Positions 25,201 through 36,195 of a stretch of 64,000 nucleotides of DNA are shown one piece after another (position 1 is the first letter of the stretch; each line of letters opens with the position of its first letter). Source of the DNA: Crotophaga sulcirostris (lineage: Eukaryota; Chordata; Aves; Cuculiformes; Crotophagidae). The notes below the pieces were generated by a model. It ran no database searches. It saw only the letters and a program-made list of their open reading frames with translations, and was not told where the DNA came from. The DNA is taken from positions 774,501 through 838,500 of the forward strand of contig VYZB01000116.1 in the NCBI GenBank assembly GCA_013397455.1. The letters are read 5' to 3'. Position numbers and translations under genes: made by a program.

Positions 25201-26104
25201 TTTCCAGTGGTTGAGTTGCATGAGACTTCCAGGGGGGTTTTGCCCAACAGGGATAAAAGAATGCAAAATGAGGTTTTCTAGGAGCTGAAGTAGCTGTTGC
25301 AATTAGGTGAGGTGTATTGGGGTAATCAGCAAAACACCACGGCAGTATTAGATGAGTGTAGTCTGCAATGAAGCCATACAGCCTTCTGGTCCATCTATCC
25401 ATGAGTTGGCTGATTTTAATATAAAAATGTCTGTATTTGCTGAGGAGTTGTATATGGAAGCAAACAGGGCTCTGAGGGGGCTTGAAAGGAGGGATGTTGT
25501 AAAGCTACAGTAGCAGCACTATTTTGCTAGCGATGCCTACATGCCCATTTCACCATCCTGCTTTGCTTCTGTTGCCTCTACTCTTCTTGAACAAGCAGAA
25601 TATTTCAATACATGAAAAATTCCTCTCTCCATGGGACATTGCGTAGTTAAAACCGCAACTAATCTGTGATGTGACCAACCAACACCACCACCCGAGAGCT
25701 CTGGGTTTGTTTGTACTCCTGAGTGTGTCTGCACGTCATACCTCTTTCTCGGCTCAAGAGCCACCAGAGTATTGTAGTATAGAGGAATCCTGCTCTTGCA
25801 CAGAAGCTGGTTGCAAAACAAACCCTTGCTGCACTGGCCTGAGGTTTGTACAGTGGATGGGTTTAAAATTAGGGCTCGGTGAATAATTGATTTATTTGTT
25901 AGCCTGCCAAATTGGGAAAAAAAAGACATCACTGTTGTCTTTTTAAGTGCTCATAGATGACAAAACAGCACTGGGTTTGTTTCTTCTAATCGGCATGGCA
26001 GCAGCAAAATGAGGCTGGTAAAAGCAAAGGTAAAGGAGGAATGAGATTATACTGTCAAACAAAGGAGTCTGATGCACTCAAAATGAAGCATTACTCTCTG
26101 GAAG
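19201..26104. other. Unique sequence, nothing recognised
   Basis: Nearly 7 kb with no interspersed repeat I can name. Frames of up to 134 codons (21654-22058 minus) have no recognisable motif. Short GT runs occur near 23075-23090. The first kilobase (19.2-20.2 kb) keeps some of the motif-rich look of the preceding segment. Confidence 0.45.
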
Positions 26105-26135
26105 AAAAGTGAGGGAGAGAAAAGTGAGGGAGAGA
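26105..26135 (+). repeat. 15-bp tandem duplication
   Basis: 'aaaagtgagggagag' is present twice in direct tandem (26105-26119 and 26120-26134), with a period of exactly 15. It lies in a purine-rich patch and is probably replication slippage. Confidence 0.9.
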
Positions 26136-29100
26136 AGGGCAAACTTTGCAGAGGGGGAGAACTGGATAGCTCAATGATTCAAGTCTGCACCCGGAATGGA
26201 CCTGACTGGGGCTGCCATCCCTTTCTTGCATGGGACAGCCTGGATCCGTCCCCCAGTGAATGGTCAGTCCAGTGAACCCACTCTGCTCCTCCTCCTTCGT
26301 GGATCATCCCTGCCAAGGCCTTGCAGCAATGAGGGTTTGTCCTCATGGTGGTGGTACTCATGCCTTCGTATTCTCTTTCCTGATGAATAGCTGAAATATT
26401 TCCATCCCAGCAGCTGTGTCAAGTGAATTGCAGCCCTACAGGAGTTCAGGCTTTCTCCTGAAAAGCAGAGGGCTTGATCTGTGTTTGCTTCTGAGCCAGG
26501 CTGCATCAAGGCTTGAGCCTGTGTCCCACCTCTCAAGGACTATATTAAAGTTGGTTTGTCTTAATCAACTGCTGTGCACCAAAGACATAGAACATGCTAT
26601 ACATACACATGCCACTACACAGCAGTAAGTAGAAATTACTACAAGTCTGTTCTTGTAGCAGATGTTCTTGCAACTCCCCAGAACAGAGCAGTAGGACATT
26701 AATGAAGAAAGAAAATTAAAATAGGCAGGAATAGCCCGCCTGCCTTGATCTTATGCTGAATTTTTGGAAAAGAAATCAGTGAGAAGTCCGGAAGCATGGT
26801 CAGGGATGAGGCTCTGCTGTCAGAGTCTTTGGAGTGAGAAGACCTGACCTCAATCAGAATGAAACGGAGTGCCCCGAAGGATGGGCAACCCAGAGCCTTG
26901 GCAGTATGTAACGTGAGAGATGGCAAGCTAGGTACCTTGGGCATAAATTGTAGTTGGCACTTTAATACTCTTGCAGCCCTTGCTTTGGCAGGCTGATAGA
27001 TTTTTTCAGAATCAGGAGGACATTTGAAAAATATATTTTCTGGACTAGATTTTAATTTGGGGCCTGTCAACCTTGGCACTGTCCTTCTCTGAAAGTAAGG
27101 TCACCATGACATCCTTACCCTGTGGAGTATGTGCCTCTCCCAGGGATTTAAATCTCTGAGACACAGTGTGATCCGTGATGTTGTAAATATCTTCAGGTTT
27201 GCCAATTCTGGTGATTTTTTTGATTGCAAGTTTTGTGGTACTGTGTTGTTTGGAAAGGAGGTGAGGGAATGATGGTTGTTGTTGCTGTTGTGGCTTTTTT
27301 TCATTTGGCTTCAAAAGCTCGAATGTGAAAGTTTGAAGTTATACGGGAATGTTTTGGGGCTTTTTTCTTGGCTAATACTGAAGTTCAATTAAAAGCATCC
27401 TAAATTTGTTCTTTTTTTTTTGAATAATTAGGAGTAGCAGTTGCATATGCTGAAAAAGGCATTTCTCTAGCTAAGGATCAATGTCAGAGAGGTCAGTGAG
27501 TCCATTACCTGTGGCTGTGTTGCAAGATCTGAAACCAGCACCTCCAAAATAATTGTGCTGTATTTGAGGACATTTAATTGCACAGATGAAATCAGACTGG
27601 TGCTTTGTATCTTCTTACTGTATTTTGAGAATTGTCATCTGTCTCCCTCATGTAACTTGTGTTTCAGGTCTGTATCTTGTTGAGAGTAGCCAGGTTAGCC
27701 ACATCTTCTGGTTAGTTGGGCATGTAGGATGTAGGCTACTTTCCTTGGATTTCTTTTTTCACAGAAATTGTGGCAGTCCTCTGCTGATCTGCATGGAGCT
27801 CCCTACGCTCAGGTGTTTGATTTATCCCATTCCTTCAGCATTAATAATTTCCTTTGCCTCTCGCTTGGCTTCTCCGGCAAAATTAGAAATCTTAATGCAA
27901 ATGAAGATTGTTGATATTAATAATAAAAATAGCAGCAAAAGTAGTTCTTGGTGCTTTTACTGATGCACAACAGCTTTTTCTAGCTGGAAAAGTATCCACT
28001 TGAGACTGCCCTTTGTCTTTTACCTTTAGGCTTTTATAGAAGCACGTCAATTATCTTCCTCTCTTAGACATTAACCTTTAGCAAGAAACAAGGTCGAGGG
28101 GTTTAGAAATCCAGATAGCTAATCTTTGCTGTTCTTTCCTTGTCAAACAAGGCTGTAATATCCTCAAAGACATCCAGTGAAGGAGTGAAGCATCATCTCC
28201 CCTGTGCTTGCTCTCCGTGGTCTCTTTTCTCCCTGCCTGAAATGAGATTAAAAAAATAAATTCATAAGTATTCTTCCTTCGCAGCCTACATATAGTATTT
28301 TTAAATTTCATTATGTAATAATTCCTTTCTTCGCTTCCCCTCATTTGCTACTTGGTCCTTTATGCGGGAAGATTGTCACCATCATGACAGAGCCATCGTC
28401 CTACAAAGCCATTTTAAAACATTTTTTTTACTGGCTCCTGCAAGCAGAACAAGAGAGGTTAATGCTGATAATTTCTGCTTTATCTCAGATTTTGTGTATA
28501 GATCAAGGTAGACATTTTACTTAAGCATTACTGCAAAATCAAATAATTTCCCATTCAAGGTGTGTATAGGTTTCTTAAAGGCATGTGAAAGCTTTGCGAC
28601 TGAAAAACGTGGTGAGCTCTAACAGACATGTAACAGAAAAATGGACATTTTTATTTCTGGCATCTTTAGAATGTGTCCAGTTTAACAACTTGAAATACCA
28701 TAAATGTTCTCAGGCGTTTGTCAAATAACATCAGATCTAATAGATGCTATTTAAAGTTGCTAAACATTAGACGTTCGTTGTGTTATTCAACTGATCTTCT
28801 GAAAAATACATTCTTCTTTTCTTGTAATTAATCTCATTAAAAAGTCTTTAGCTGGTATGGAGAAATAATGGATCTTTAATGTTTTGTTTGATATTGAAAG
28901 CAAGTTTTATAGTGAGACATTAAAAAGTAGTTTTCATGTGCCGCTCAGCATGCGTGGGTACTCACAATCAGTGATGCCTAATGGAGATGTGATCAAAACT
29001 GCAGCTTAGGCCAAAAAGATGCCTGAGAAATATGCTCAGGGAGGATGGGATGCATAACTTGGCACCTGAGGACCAGTATTCTCTTGCTCTGAATAGAATA

Positions 29101-29480
29101 GCCCCAGGGGAAGCAGCATGTCTTTAATGTCAGTAGCTGGTAGTTCAAGAGGTCACATATCCCATGCTACCAATGTGTGGTCCTATTTTATGAAGAAAAA
29201 ATATATGTATTCACAACTTTTTTTCACAGCATTTTTCATAATTTAGCAAAATTCTATAAGTCTGTGATCTCAGATCTTCCTATTTAAAAAGTAGATCTCA
29301 AAGTTTAGCTGCAAGCCAAGTAAAACTGGGAAAATAATTCCCAAATGATCTGAAATATCTTGTAATCACTTGAAACAACTCGTCTGGATCTTGTTCAGAA
29401 AGATGGATCCCACTGTTCTGTGGATCTTATTCAAAGAATTCCCCTGTCTAATTTTGAAATAGGAGCTACCTGTGACAAGT
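26136..29480. other. Unique sequence, nothing recognised
   Basis: No transposon or gene is recognised. Frames of 125-126 codons (26699-27079 minus, 27586-27963 plus) show no known family. A short TTG/CTG-rich patch lies near 27270-27292. Confidence 0.5.
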
Positions 29481-29750
29481 AGAATCATAGGATGGTTTGG
29501 ATTGGAAGGGACCTTAAAGATCATCCACTTCCAATTCCCTGCCATGGGCAGGAACACCTCCCACTGGATTAGATTGCTCAAAACCTCATCCAACCTGACC
29601 TTGAACACCTTCAGGGGCATCTGTGACTTCTCTGGGCAACCTGTTCCAGTGTCTCACCACCCTCACAGTAAAAAATTTCTTCCTAATATCTAATCTGTCT
29701 CTCCTCTTTCAGTTTAAAACTGTTACCCCTCATCCTGTCACTACCAGTAG
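29481..29750 (-). repeat. CR1 LINE fragment, 3' end
   Basis: The copy starts 'agaatcataggatggttt' and continues 'ggattggaagggacctta', 'aagatcatccacttccaa', 'ctgccatgggcaggaaca', 'aacctcatccaacctgac', 'cttgaacaccttcagggg' and 'gcaacctgttccagtgtc', then 'aatttcttcctaatatct', ending near 'catcctgtcactacc'. This is the reverse complement of the 3' part of a typical avian CR1. The coding end and 3' untranslated region are present; the rest is lost by 5' truncation. Frames of 73-84 codons here belong to the repeat. Confidence 0.95.
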
Positions 29751-30384
29751 TGAAGTACCCAGAGACCTACAGTATCCTGTTAGAAGACTGTGAGCCAGAC
29801 AATTCCTTGAATAGGCAGTGATAGCAAATAATAAGCTTTCAGACTAGTAAATAAAAAAGCAAATATTTAGTGTGATAAGAAACCTTACACTCAAAGGAAT
29901 TTGAAGTTACTTCGTTGGTGTTTATTGTCAAAGTAAAAGATCACTTTATTTTGCTTGCATGTAGCAGGGTGTCAGAAACGGTCCAACAGATGAGAAGGAA
30001 ATGGAGGAGGTGATATGTTGGGAACTGAATAAGGTTTTTCATATGGTCACGTTTTATATTTTCTTAAGGAAACCCAAGGAAGAGTGGGGAAGCTGAGAGG
30101 GCAACCCAACAGAAGGCTTTGTATTTGATGGCCTGTGCCAAGGCTGTCCTTGGCTTGCTGTACGGGCACACACAGTGCTGGTGTGTGGATGGTGATGTGC
30201 AGGGAGGAGGTGAAGGGGTTGGAGGAAACCAAGACTGCTTTCTGTTGATTGCCTGGTTTATCAGTGCAATGCAATTCTGTGAGTAGAAATGGACATAGGA
30301 AGGGAAAAGCCATCCAAATGCACAAATATAAAAGGGGAGCTCACTGGCTAGAAAGTGATACTGAAAGAGGAGCTTTATGTCAGC
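29751..30384. other. Unique sequence
   Basis: Sequence between two CR1-like stretches. No gene or repeat is recognised. A 92-codon minus-strand frame (30047-30325) has no family resemblance. Confidence 0.5.
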
Positions 30385-30570
30385 TGGTAGGAAAAATCTT
30401 TCTGGTGATAGATACAGTTAAGCACTGGATTTGGGCTCCTTGGCAGGGTTTTGAATTGTCTTCTTAGGAGACCTTTAAAAACTAATGAGATAGGTACAGC
30501 AGGGGCAGGCTGTGTTTGTGGGTATCACCTTTGAGATGGCTGGTCAAGCTCCTTCCAGCTTCCTACTTAC
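30385..30570 (+). repeat. Doubtful degenerate CR1 3' fragment
   Basis: The order 'ggaaaaatctttctggtg', 'taagcactggatttgggc', 'gacctttaaaaacta' and 'caagctccttccagctt' resembles, with many mismatches, the plus-strand CR1 3' region (aaaaacttcttcactgtg ... gcactggaacagg ... gatctttaaaaact ... ggtcccttccaacct). It lacks the terminal ATTCTATG tail. If real, it is much older than the other CR1 copies here. Confidence 0.35.
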
Positions 30571-30989
30571 GCCGCTTTTAGGTAATACCTGTCAGACCAG
30601 ACTCATACCTTACCTGTATATCCTGTAGTGGAAGAGCATCAGCATTGTGCGAGCTCTGCCCTGCACCTCCTTTTCTGCTGAATACAATTTCCTGTATTTC
30701 ACAACGAATTTCTTGACAAATACTATCTGAACATAGAATAAAGAAATACACCTGACAATTATGATGATGGGATTTTTATGCTTGCAGAACTGCTCTGACA
30801 GCGTCTGTTTATTCTAATGTTTAAATTTCCTTAGGAAAAGCATTATGGGCTTTCATTTTCATTTTAAGTAGCTGTGAGTTCAGGTAGAAGAGCCCTTGTA
30901 TCATCCCCGCTCATGTCTAAAAAAGCATGAGAAAGTTGGCAAGACAAAAATATGCTTAATATGAAGAAATGGGACTGAAAGTGCAAATT
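30571..30989. other. Unique AT-rich sequence
   Basis: Nothing recognised between the doubtful CR1 and the MIR relic. Confidence 0.5.
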
Positions 30990-31140
30990 TTCTTAGCTGA
31001 TTATATACTGTTTTGGGCAAGTCATATAACTTCTCTTTCCTTAGCCATTCTGAGGCTCAGTTTGATCTCTTTTGTGAAGTTTTGGAGTAATTTAGAAACA
31101 GAACTGTGTAAGTGCTGAGTATTACTGTTACTACGATATA
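30990..31140 (+). repeat. MIR-type ancient SINE
   Basis: 'gggcaagtcatataacttct' (about 31015) followed by 'gaggctcagtttgatctctt' matches the MIR core (gggcaagtcacttaacttct ... gcctcagtttcctcatct). The right part has 'gtgtaagtgctgagtatt' followed by an act/tac-rich stretch, comparable to the MIR tail region that precedes its ATT-type end. Plus orientation. A 69-codon minus-strand frame across it is spurious. Confidence 0.6.
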
Positions 31141-33418
31141 TTCTCTGAGCAGTTTTTTATGAGTCCTACTTTTTTGTATCTTCCTTAAGAGGATTTCAGA
31201 GGCATTTTCTTGCCCTTTTCCTTTTAGTTCACTAGAGTTTGTATAACTAGTTCGTTGATACAACATGGAACTTCACAGATTTCCCATTGTTACTGAATAA
31301 ATTGCTATGTAACATTGTCAACATGTTTGTAAAGAACTTACACACATGAAAAGTGCAGTTAAAAGGTGGGACCAGGAACATGCCTTGGTCTTTGTGATGA
31401 TACTGAATATTGTGGTCTAAGAAATATTAAGCTTCTGCGACGCTGTTGAACACAAAGGGATAACTTCCTCTTTTTTGTGGCAGAAAATCGATGTATAACG
31501 TCAAGACTGTATATTGACAGCTTGATTATAAAGGACACTGAATATGCTTGACCCTGGAATAACACCAGAATGGAACAGAACAAGACATTTGTACAGCGCC
31601 AATAAGGGTAGCATGCATTAAATCCTGCTTGCTCTTCTTGGTTACATATGGTATTTTTATATCGTGGTACCATTTATTGGTTTTTTTTCCAGATCTCATC
31701 ACTTTTTTTTTTTTTAGCTCTTTGGCATTGATACTTCCTAGCACACACGTAGCTGATGGTTCATTTCTGCACTGAAGCTTTGTCACTGCGCATCACTCCT
31801 TACTCTTCAGAAGCATCTTGCATGACTTATGTGGGGGAGATAGGAGATTACAGTTGAAGCTGTGTGAGAGCTGAATTTTACATGGGTTTTGTCCTTTTAA
31901 TTTCCTGTAGCAGGTATGAAGTTCATGCACAGCATGGTTGCAAGTGTCCACGTTCAGACCTGATGCTAGTAGGCGCCATGCATGGCAGAGCTGGTGGGTC
32001 TGCCATTGCTCTGCTGAACCAAAATTTGTCCCTCTGAGCACAGTAGCAAAGGAACAGTCCCCATGGCATGTCTTTCTGACTTCCTACATATGTTTTCCAT
32101 CTCATCTCAGGTGTTGCGTACTCTCTTTAACACCAACTGTGAGGTAACTGGGCACAGTGCTGGTTATCCTACCCACTTCCAGCTGGAGTATAAGACCGAG
32201 GACTAAAATGAAAGACTATAGTAAACAATATGATTCACTTCATCCAAGAGGGACAAAATGCTATAAATGGTAGCAAGAAAATTCTCTGCCTGCTATATTT
32301 TACTATCTTAACTTGGGGATAACTGCAGTTACTAAAAGCATATTAGGCAGTTGCAAATGTGAGAGAAATAAGTCTGTAGGGTAATTGCTAAAAACATATC
32401 TGGCATTATGAAATTCATGAGAAGTTCTAGTTTTCATAGAAGAGTGTAAGCACTGGCTTGTGAGTCACTTCTGTGGCTTTGCTTCCTACCTCATTAGTGC
32501 CTGACCCTGAGCATTGCAAAACTTGATCTCTCCCTTACCATGGAATAAACCATGGTGACATCATATGCCACCTCTCCTTGACGTATTCTACTTCCCGTTA
32601 CTGTTTTTCTCTGACATTTCATTGCTGATGTAGTTCCCACAATACTGTTATCTCTGTTTTGTAGCAATTTCCTTGTTTTCCTTTGGCAGTGAGCACAAAT
32701 TCCAGAAGTTTAAAAAACATTGGAGCTATATTGGCTGTTTCCCCAAGCAGAGCAGTCACACCAGTCTGGGTGTCTGGTACACTCATCCTGAATGGGATTT
32801 TGCTCTCCCTTCTCTCCACATTGTTTTCTTGTTACCATCTTCCTTTCAGAAATGACTTGCTGATGTGAGAATCTCTCCCAAAGCCAAGAAAACATAAGCA
32901 ACTAAAATTTATCTTCCTTTTTTTCAGCTCCTACTTTCCTATTATTAATGGCTAGATAAAAGCATTCTTTTTTTTTTAAAAAAAAAAAGCTAACATTTAC
33001 GGATATATCATTCATGTTTCTAAAGTCAGTAAGGAAAGGTCAATCTGTGCTGCAAACAGAAATGCGACCACAGTACAATCAGGAGGCCGTCCTAGCCTTT
33101 AATCACAGTAGGTTGTAACAAAAACAGAGGGGGTGCAGTGGGATAAATGTCACCTGTGGCTCTCCGTGTGGATGGGCATCCAGGCTTCATGCTGGTACCC
33201 AGGGCAGATAGATCAGCAGTGCCTCCAGGACTGCTGGAGGTTCTACGTTTGTAATTGCTTACTAATTCTGGATCAAACATTTTGTTTGGGTTTTTGTTGG
33301 TTTTTTTTCTCTTTGCAACAGAGCGGGAAGGAATAGGACTGTTCTAACTTTGGAGATGGGTATTTATCATTCCCTTCCCAGTCTTGAGCTTTCAGACAGG
33401 CACACATTCAGCAGGGAG
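31141..33418. other. Unique sequence with poly-T runs and a T/A palindrome
   Basis: T runs at about 31682-31688 and 31705-31717, and a T10A11 palindrome at 32968-32988. Frames of up to 104 codons (31359-31673 minus) are not recognisable. No transposon boundaries are seen. Confidence 0.5.
32968..32988. repeat. T10-A11 palindrome
   Basis: Ten T followed directly by eleven A, giving a self-complementary stretch with no loop. It is a low-complexity site prone to slippage and sequencing error. Confidence 0.9.
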
Positions 33419-33846
33419 AATCATAGAATCGTAGGGTGATTTGTGTTGGAAGGGACCTGAACAATCATCCAGTTCCAACCCCCCTGCCATGGGCAGAGAC
33501 ACCTTCCACTGGGTCAGGGTGCTCAACACCTCATCCAATCTGGTCTTGAACACCTCCAGGGAGGGGGCAACCACAACCTGCCTGGGCAGCATGTTCCATT
33601 GTCTCACCACCCTAACAATCAATTATTTTTTCCTAATATCTGATCTAAATCTTCCCTCTTTCAGCTTAAAACCACTCTCCCTCATCCTATCACTTTACTC
33701 CTTAATAAGGAACCCCTCCCCAGCTCTTTTTCTTCTTGGCCCCCTTTAAGTACTGGAAGGCTGCTGTAAGGTCTTCTTGGAGCCTTCTCTTCTCTAGGCT
33801 GAACAAACCCAGCTCTCTCAGCTTCTTCTCATATGGGAGAGGTTAG
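33419..33846 (-). repeat. CR1 LINE fragment, 3' end (longest minus-strand copy)
   Basis: The copy begins 'gaatcatagaatcgtagg', followed by 'tgttggaagggacctgaa', 'caatcatccagttccaac', 'cctgccatgggcagagac', 'cacctcatccaatctggt' and 'cttgaacacctccaggga', then 'ctttaagtactggaaggc' and 'cttctcttctctaggctg', ending near 'cagcttcttctcatatgg'. It therefore holds the 3' untranslated region and the C-terminal part of ORF2 in reverse orientation. It is 5'-truncated at about 33846. Frames of 76 (minus) and 102 (plus) codons in it are repeat-derived and not host genes. Confidence 0.95.
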
Positions 33847-35856
33847 TGTCCGTGATCTCAGTGATTACTTCTAGACAAGGTTAAACAGGAAATTAGGTAG
33901 CTTTTTTTACATTCTTGCAGAGCTGCTAAAGCACTGTGTGGATAAAGTTGAGTGCACATTCGTCAGGAGAGAAAACACCATGCTTTTTTTTATTATTTAG
34001 AGAATATTGGCTCATACAGATAAGCTTGACTGTGGCAAGTCACTTGGGGAGAAGAAACCTCAAAACTTTCGAATTCATTTACCATGTCATCCTCCCTCTG
34101 AGAGCAGCTTTCAGTCCTAGGATCTTTGTAGGAAGAAGTTATATAGATTAGGGAACTGAAATATGTTGTGTTTCTGTGTATGTTTTTGTAGTATCCATCA
34201 CAAAATGCAGCTGTCTCAGCAAGAGATTTTGCAGTGCTTAAAAGGTGCACCACATTATAAACCAGATGATGGCACACGGGGAAGAGAACCTTATCCAATT
34301 CGAAGTATAATTTGCTACAGAGAATAAATGTGGCAAGCTCACTCCTGACAAGTTGTTTATCTGCTTAGCTCAGTTGCATTAACAAAGGAAAGTCCAAAGC
34401 GCTGGCTCCTTTTATGCTGGATGCTTCAATATACATAGCTAAAAGATTGTTCCTAAAATAGGTATTTTGTGAGGTTGTGATATAAGACAAGAGGTGGATA
34501 GAGCAAACAGATGGAGGGAGCACAAAGCGAGACCATTCCATTTAACGTAATAAGCCATGGTCACACCATCTGCCTGATTGTTCTGGGATGTTTTGAAGTC
34601 AAAATCTCACCTAAAACACCCCAATTCTTGGGCAGATTGCCATAAAATCTTTGCTGACTGCAGAGATTCAGGATTTTCACTTAAATCACATTTCTAGAAT
34701 GATGTTATGAAACTGCACTTTTAAATATTTTAGCTGCAGCTTTGGTCTAGAAGTAATCCAGCAAATGGTGATGGGATGCATGCTGTTATTAGAGCTTATT
34801 TTTGTGCTCTTGTTTGTTGTTGTAATTTGTGGAGAAAGGCCATAAGTTAAATCTCTAATTCACAACAAGTTTTAATGTAAATCATATCCCATTACAGTAG
34901 ATCATAGTGATATAATACAATATGTTAGTTTGCCCTAAGTGGATGTATTTGTCTCTATTTTCTGGCTCAGATAATAGTTACCATCTGGGTGTGTGTTTAT
35001 TTTTTGTTGTTGTTGTTTCTTTTAATCATTTGTGGCACCGCTTGTTTTAAAGCCGAAAATGAGTAAAATTTGAAGCTCATTTAGGAAATCGCCTGGAGAA
35101 TATCAAAGGGAACATCAGACACTTTAAATGCTTCACGTTTTTAACCTATTACTGAGAACGTTTCGGTAGCCTTGAGGCATGTTCCTCCCTTCCTACTCCG
35201 GTATCTATCTTTGGATATCTTATAAAATCGGCAGCAGTGGGGTTGAGCATGACAGAGCAGGGTAGAGTTCCCCACTTCAAACCTCACTTTTTTATCTGGA
35301 GTTAATGAATATCAGCTAGCGTAGTGAAGGACTTCGGTGTTACCCATCCCCATGTGCAGGGTGGAGAGAGGTATGTCCAACCTAACTCCAAATCCATGTG
35401 TTTGTATTTCTGTCTGCTGTGAGCATTTGTGCTGCAGTCAGTTTTGTCTTGGGAGTTTGTGTATATAGCTGTAACATTCATTATCTGTATATTTTTATAT
35501 GCATGTGTTTCGTACATCCTTCAGGCAGTTTTATTTAATCCCTTGCATGTCTCTTTATTCCAAACCAGTCACCAGTGCAACACATGTAGGAATGTAGGTG
35601 CCTAATTTGCATCTAGATTTTAGATGCCTGGTGAAGATGGCCCCATAAGGTAAGTGCATAAATTCCTTATAAAGTCACTGAGGAGAAACAGATGCTTTGA
35701 AGGCTCCCAAAGAGAGATCTTTTCTACCTGACATTGGCACTTAAGTTGCTCTCTGTAGTGCTGTGATCTTTTTCCTTCTGATGGAATCTCAGGGATTTGA
35801 GGTATGATACGCTTTTCTTGTTCTGCTCTCGTGCAAGACGACTATGGTATTCAAAG
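33847..35856. other. Unique sequence
   Basis: No repeat family or gene is recognised. A TTG triplet run occurs at about 35003-35018. The part from 35040 to 35240 is relatively rich in CpG-bearing words such as 'gccgaaaatgag' and 'gaacgtttcggtag', and could be conserved, but I have no direct evidence. Confidence 0.45.
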
Positions 35857-36195
35857 ATAGAATCATAGAATCATAGAATGGAAGGGACCCTAAAGATCAT
35901 CCAGTTCCAACCCTCCTGCCATGGGCAGGGACACCTCCCGCTATACCAGGCTGCTTAAGACCCCATCCAACTTGGCCTTGGACACCTCCAGGGAGGGGGC
36001 ATTCACAGCTTCCCTGGGCAACCTGTGCCTATGTCTCAACACCCTCATTGTGAAGAATTTCTTCCTAATGTCTAATCTAAATCTCCCCCCTTCCAGTTTA
36101 AAGCCATTCGCCCTCATCTTTTCAATACAAGCCCTTGTAAAAAGTCCCTCCCCAGCTTTCTTGTAGCCCCCCTTCAGGTACTGGAAGGTGGTGAA
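35857..36195 (-). repeat. CR1 LINE fragment, 3' end
   Basis: It opens with two units of the CR1 tail ('agaatcatagaatcat'), then 'aatggaagggaccctaaa', 'gatcatccagttccaacc', 'ctgccatgggcagggaca' and 'ccatccaacttggccttg', and ends near 'ttcaggtactggaaggtg'. The minus strand reads part of the ORF2 C-terminus, including 'FKLEGGRFRLDIRKKFF', a characteristic CR1 segment. The frame is open over 86 codons, so this is one of the better-preserved copies. 5'-truncated. Confidence 0.95.

Noticed and set aside
33392..33749. Frames of 76 and 102 codons on opposite strands
   Set aside because: Both fall inside the CR1 copy at 33419-33846, one sense and one antisense to the repeat.
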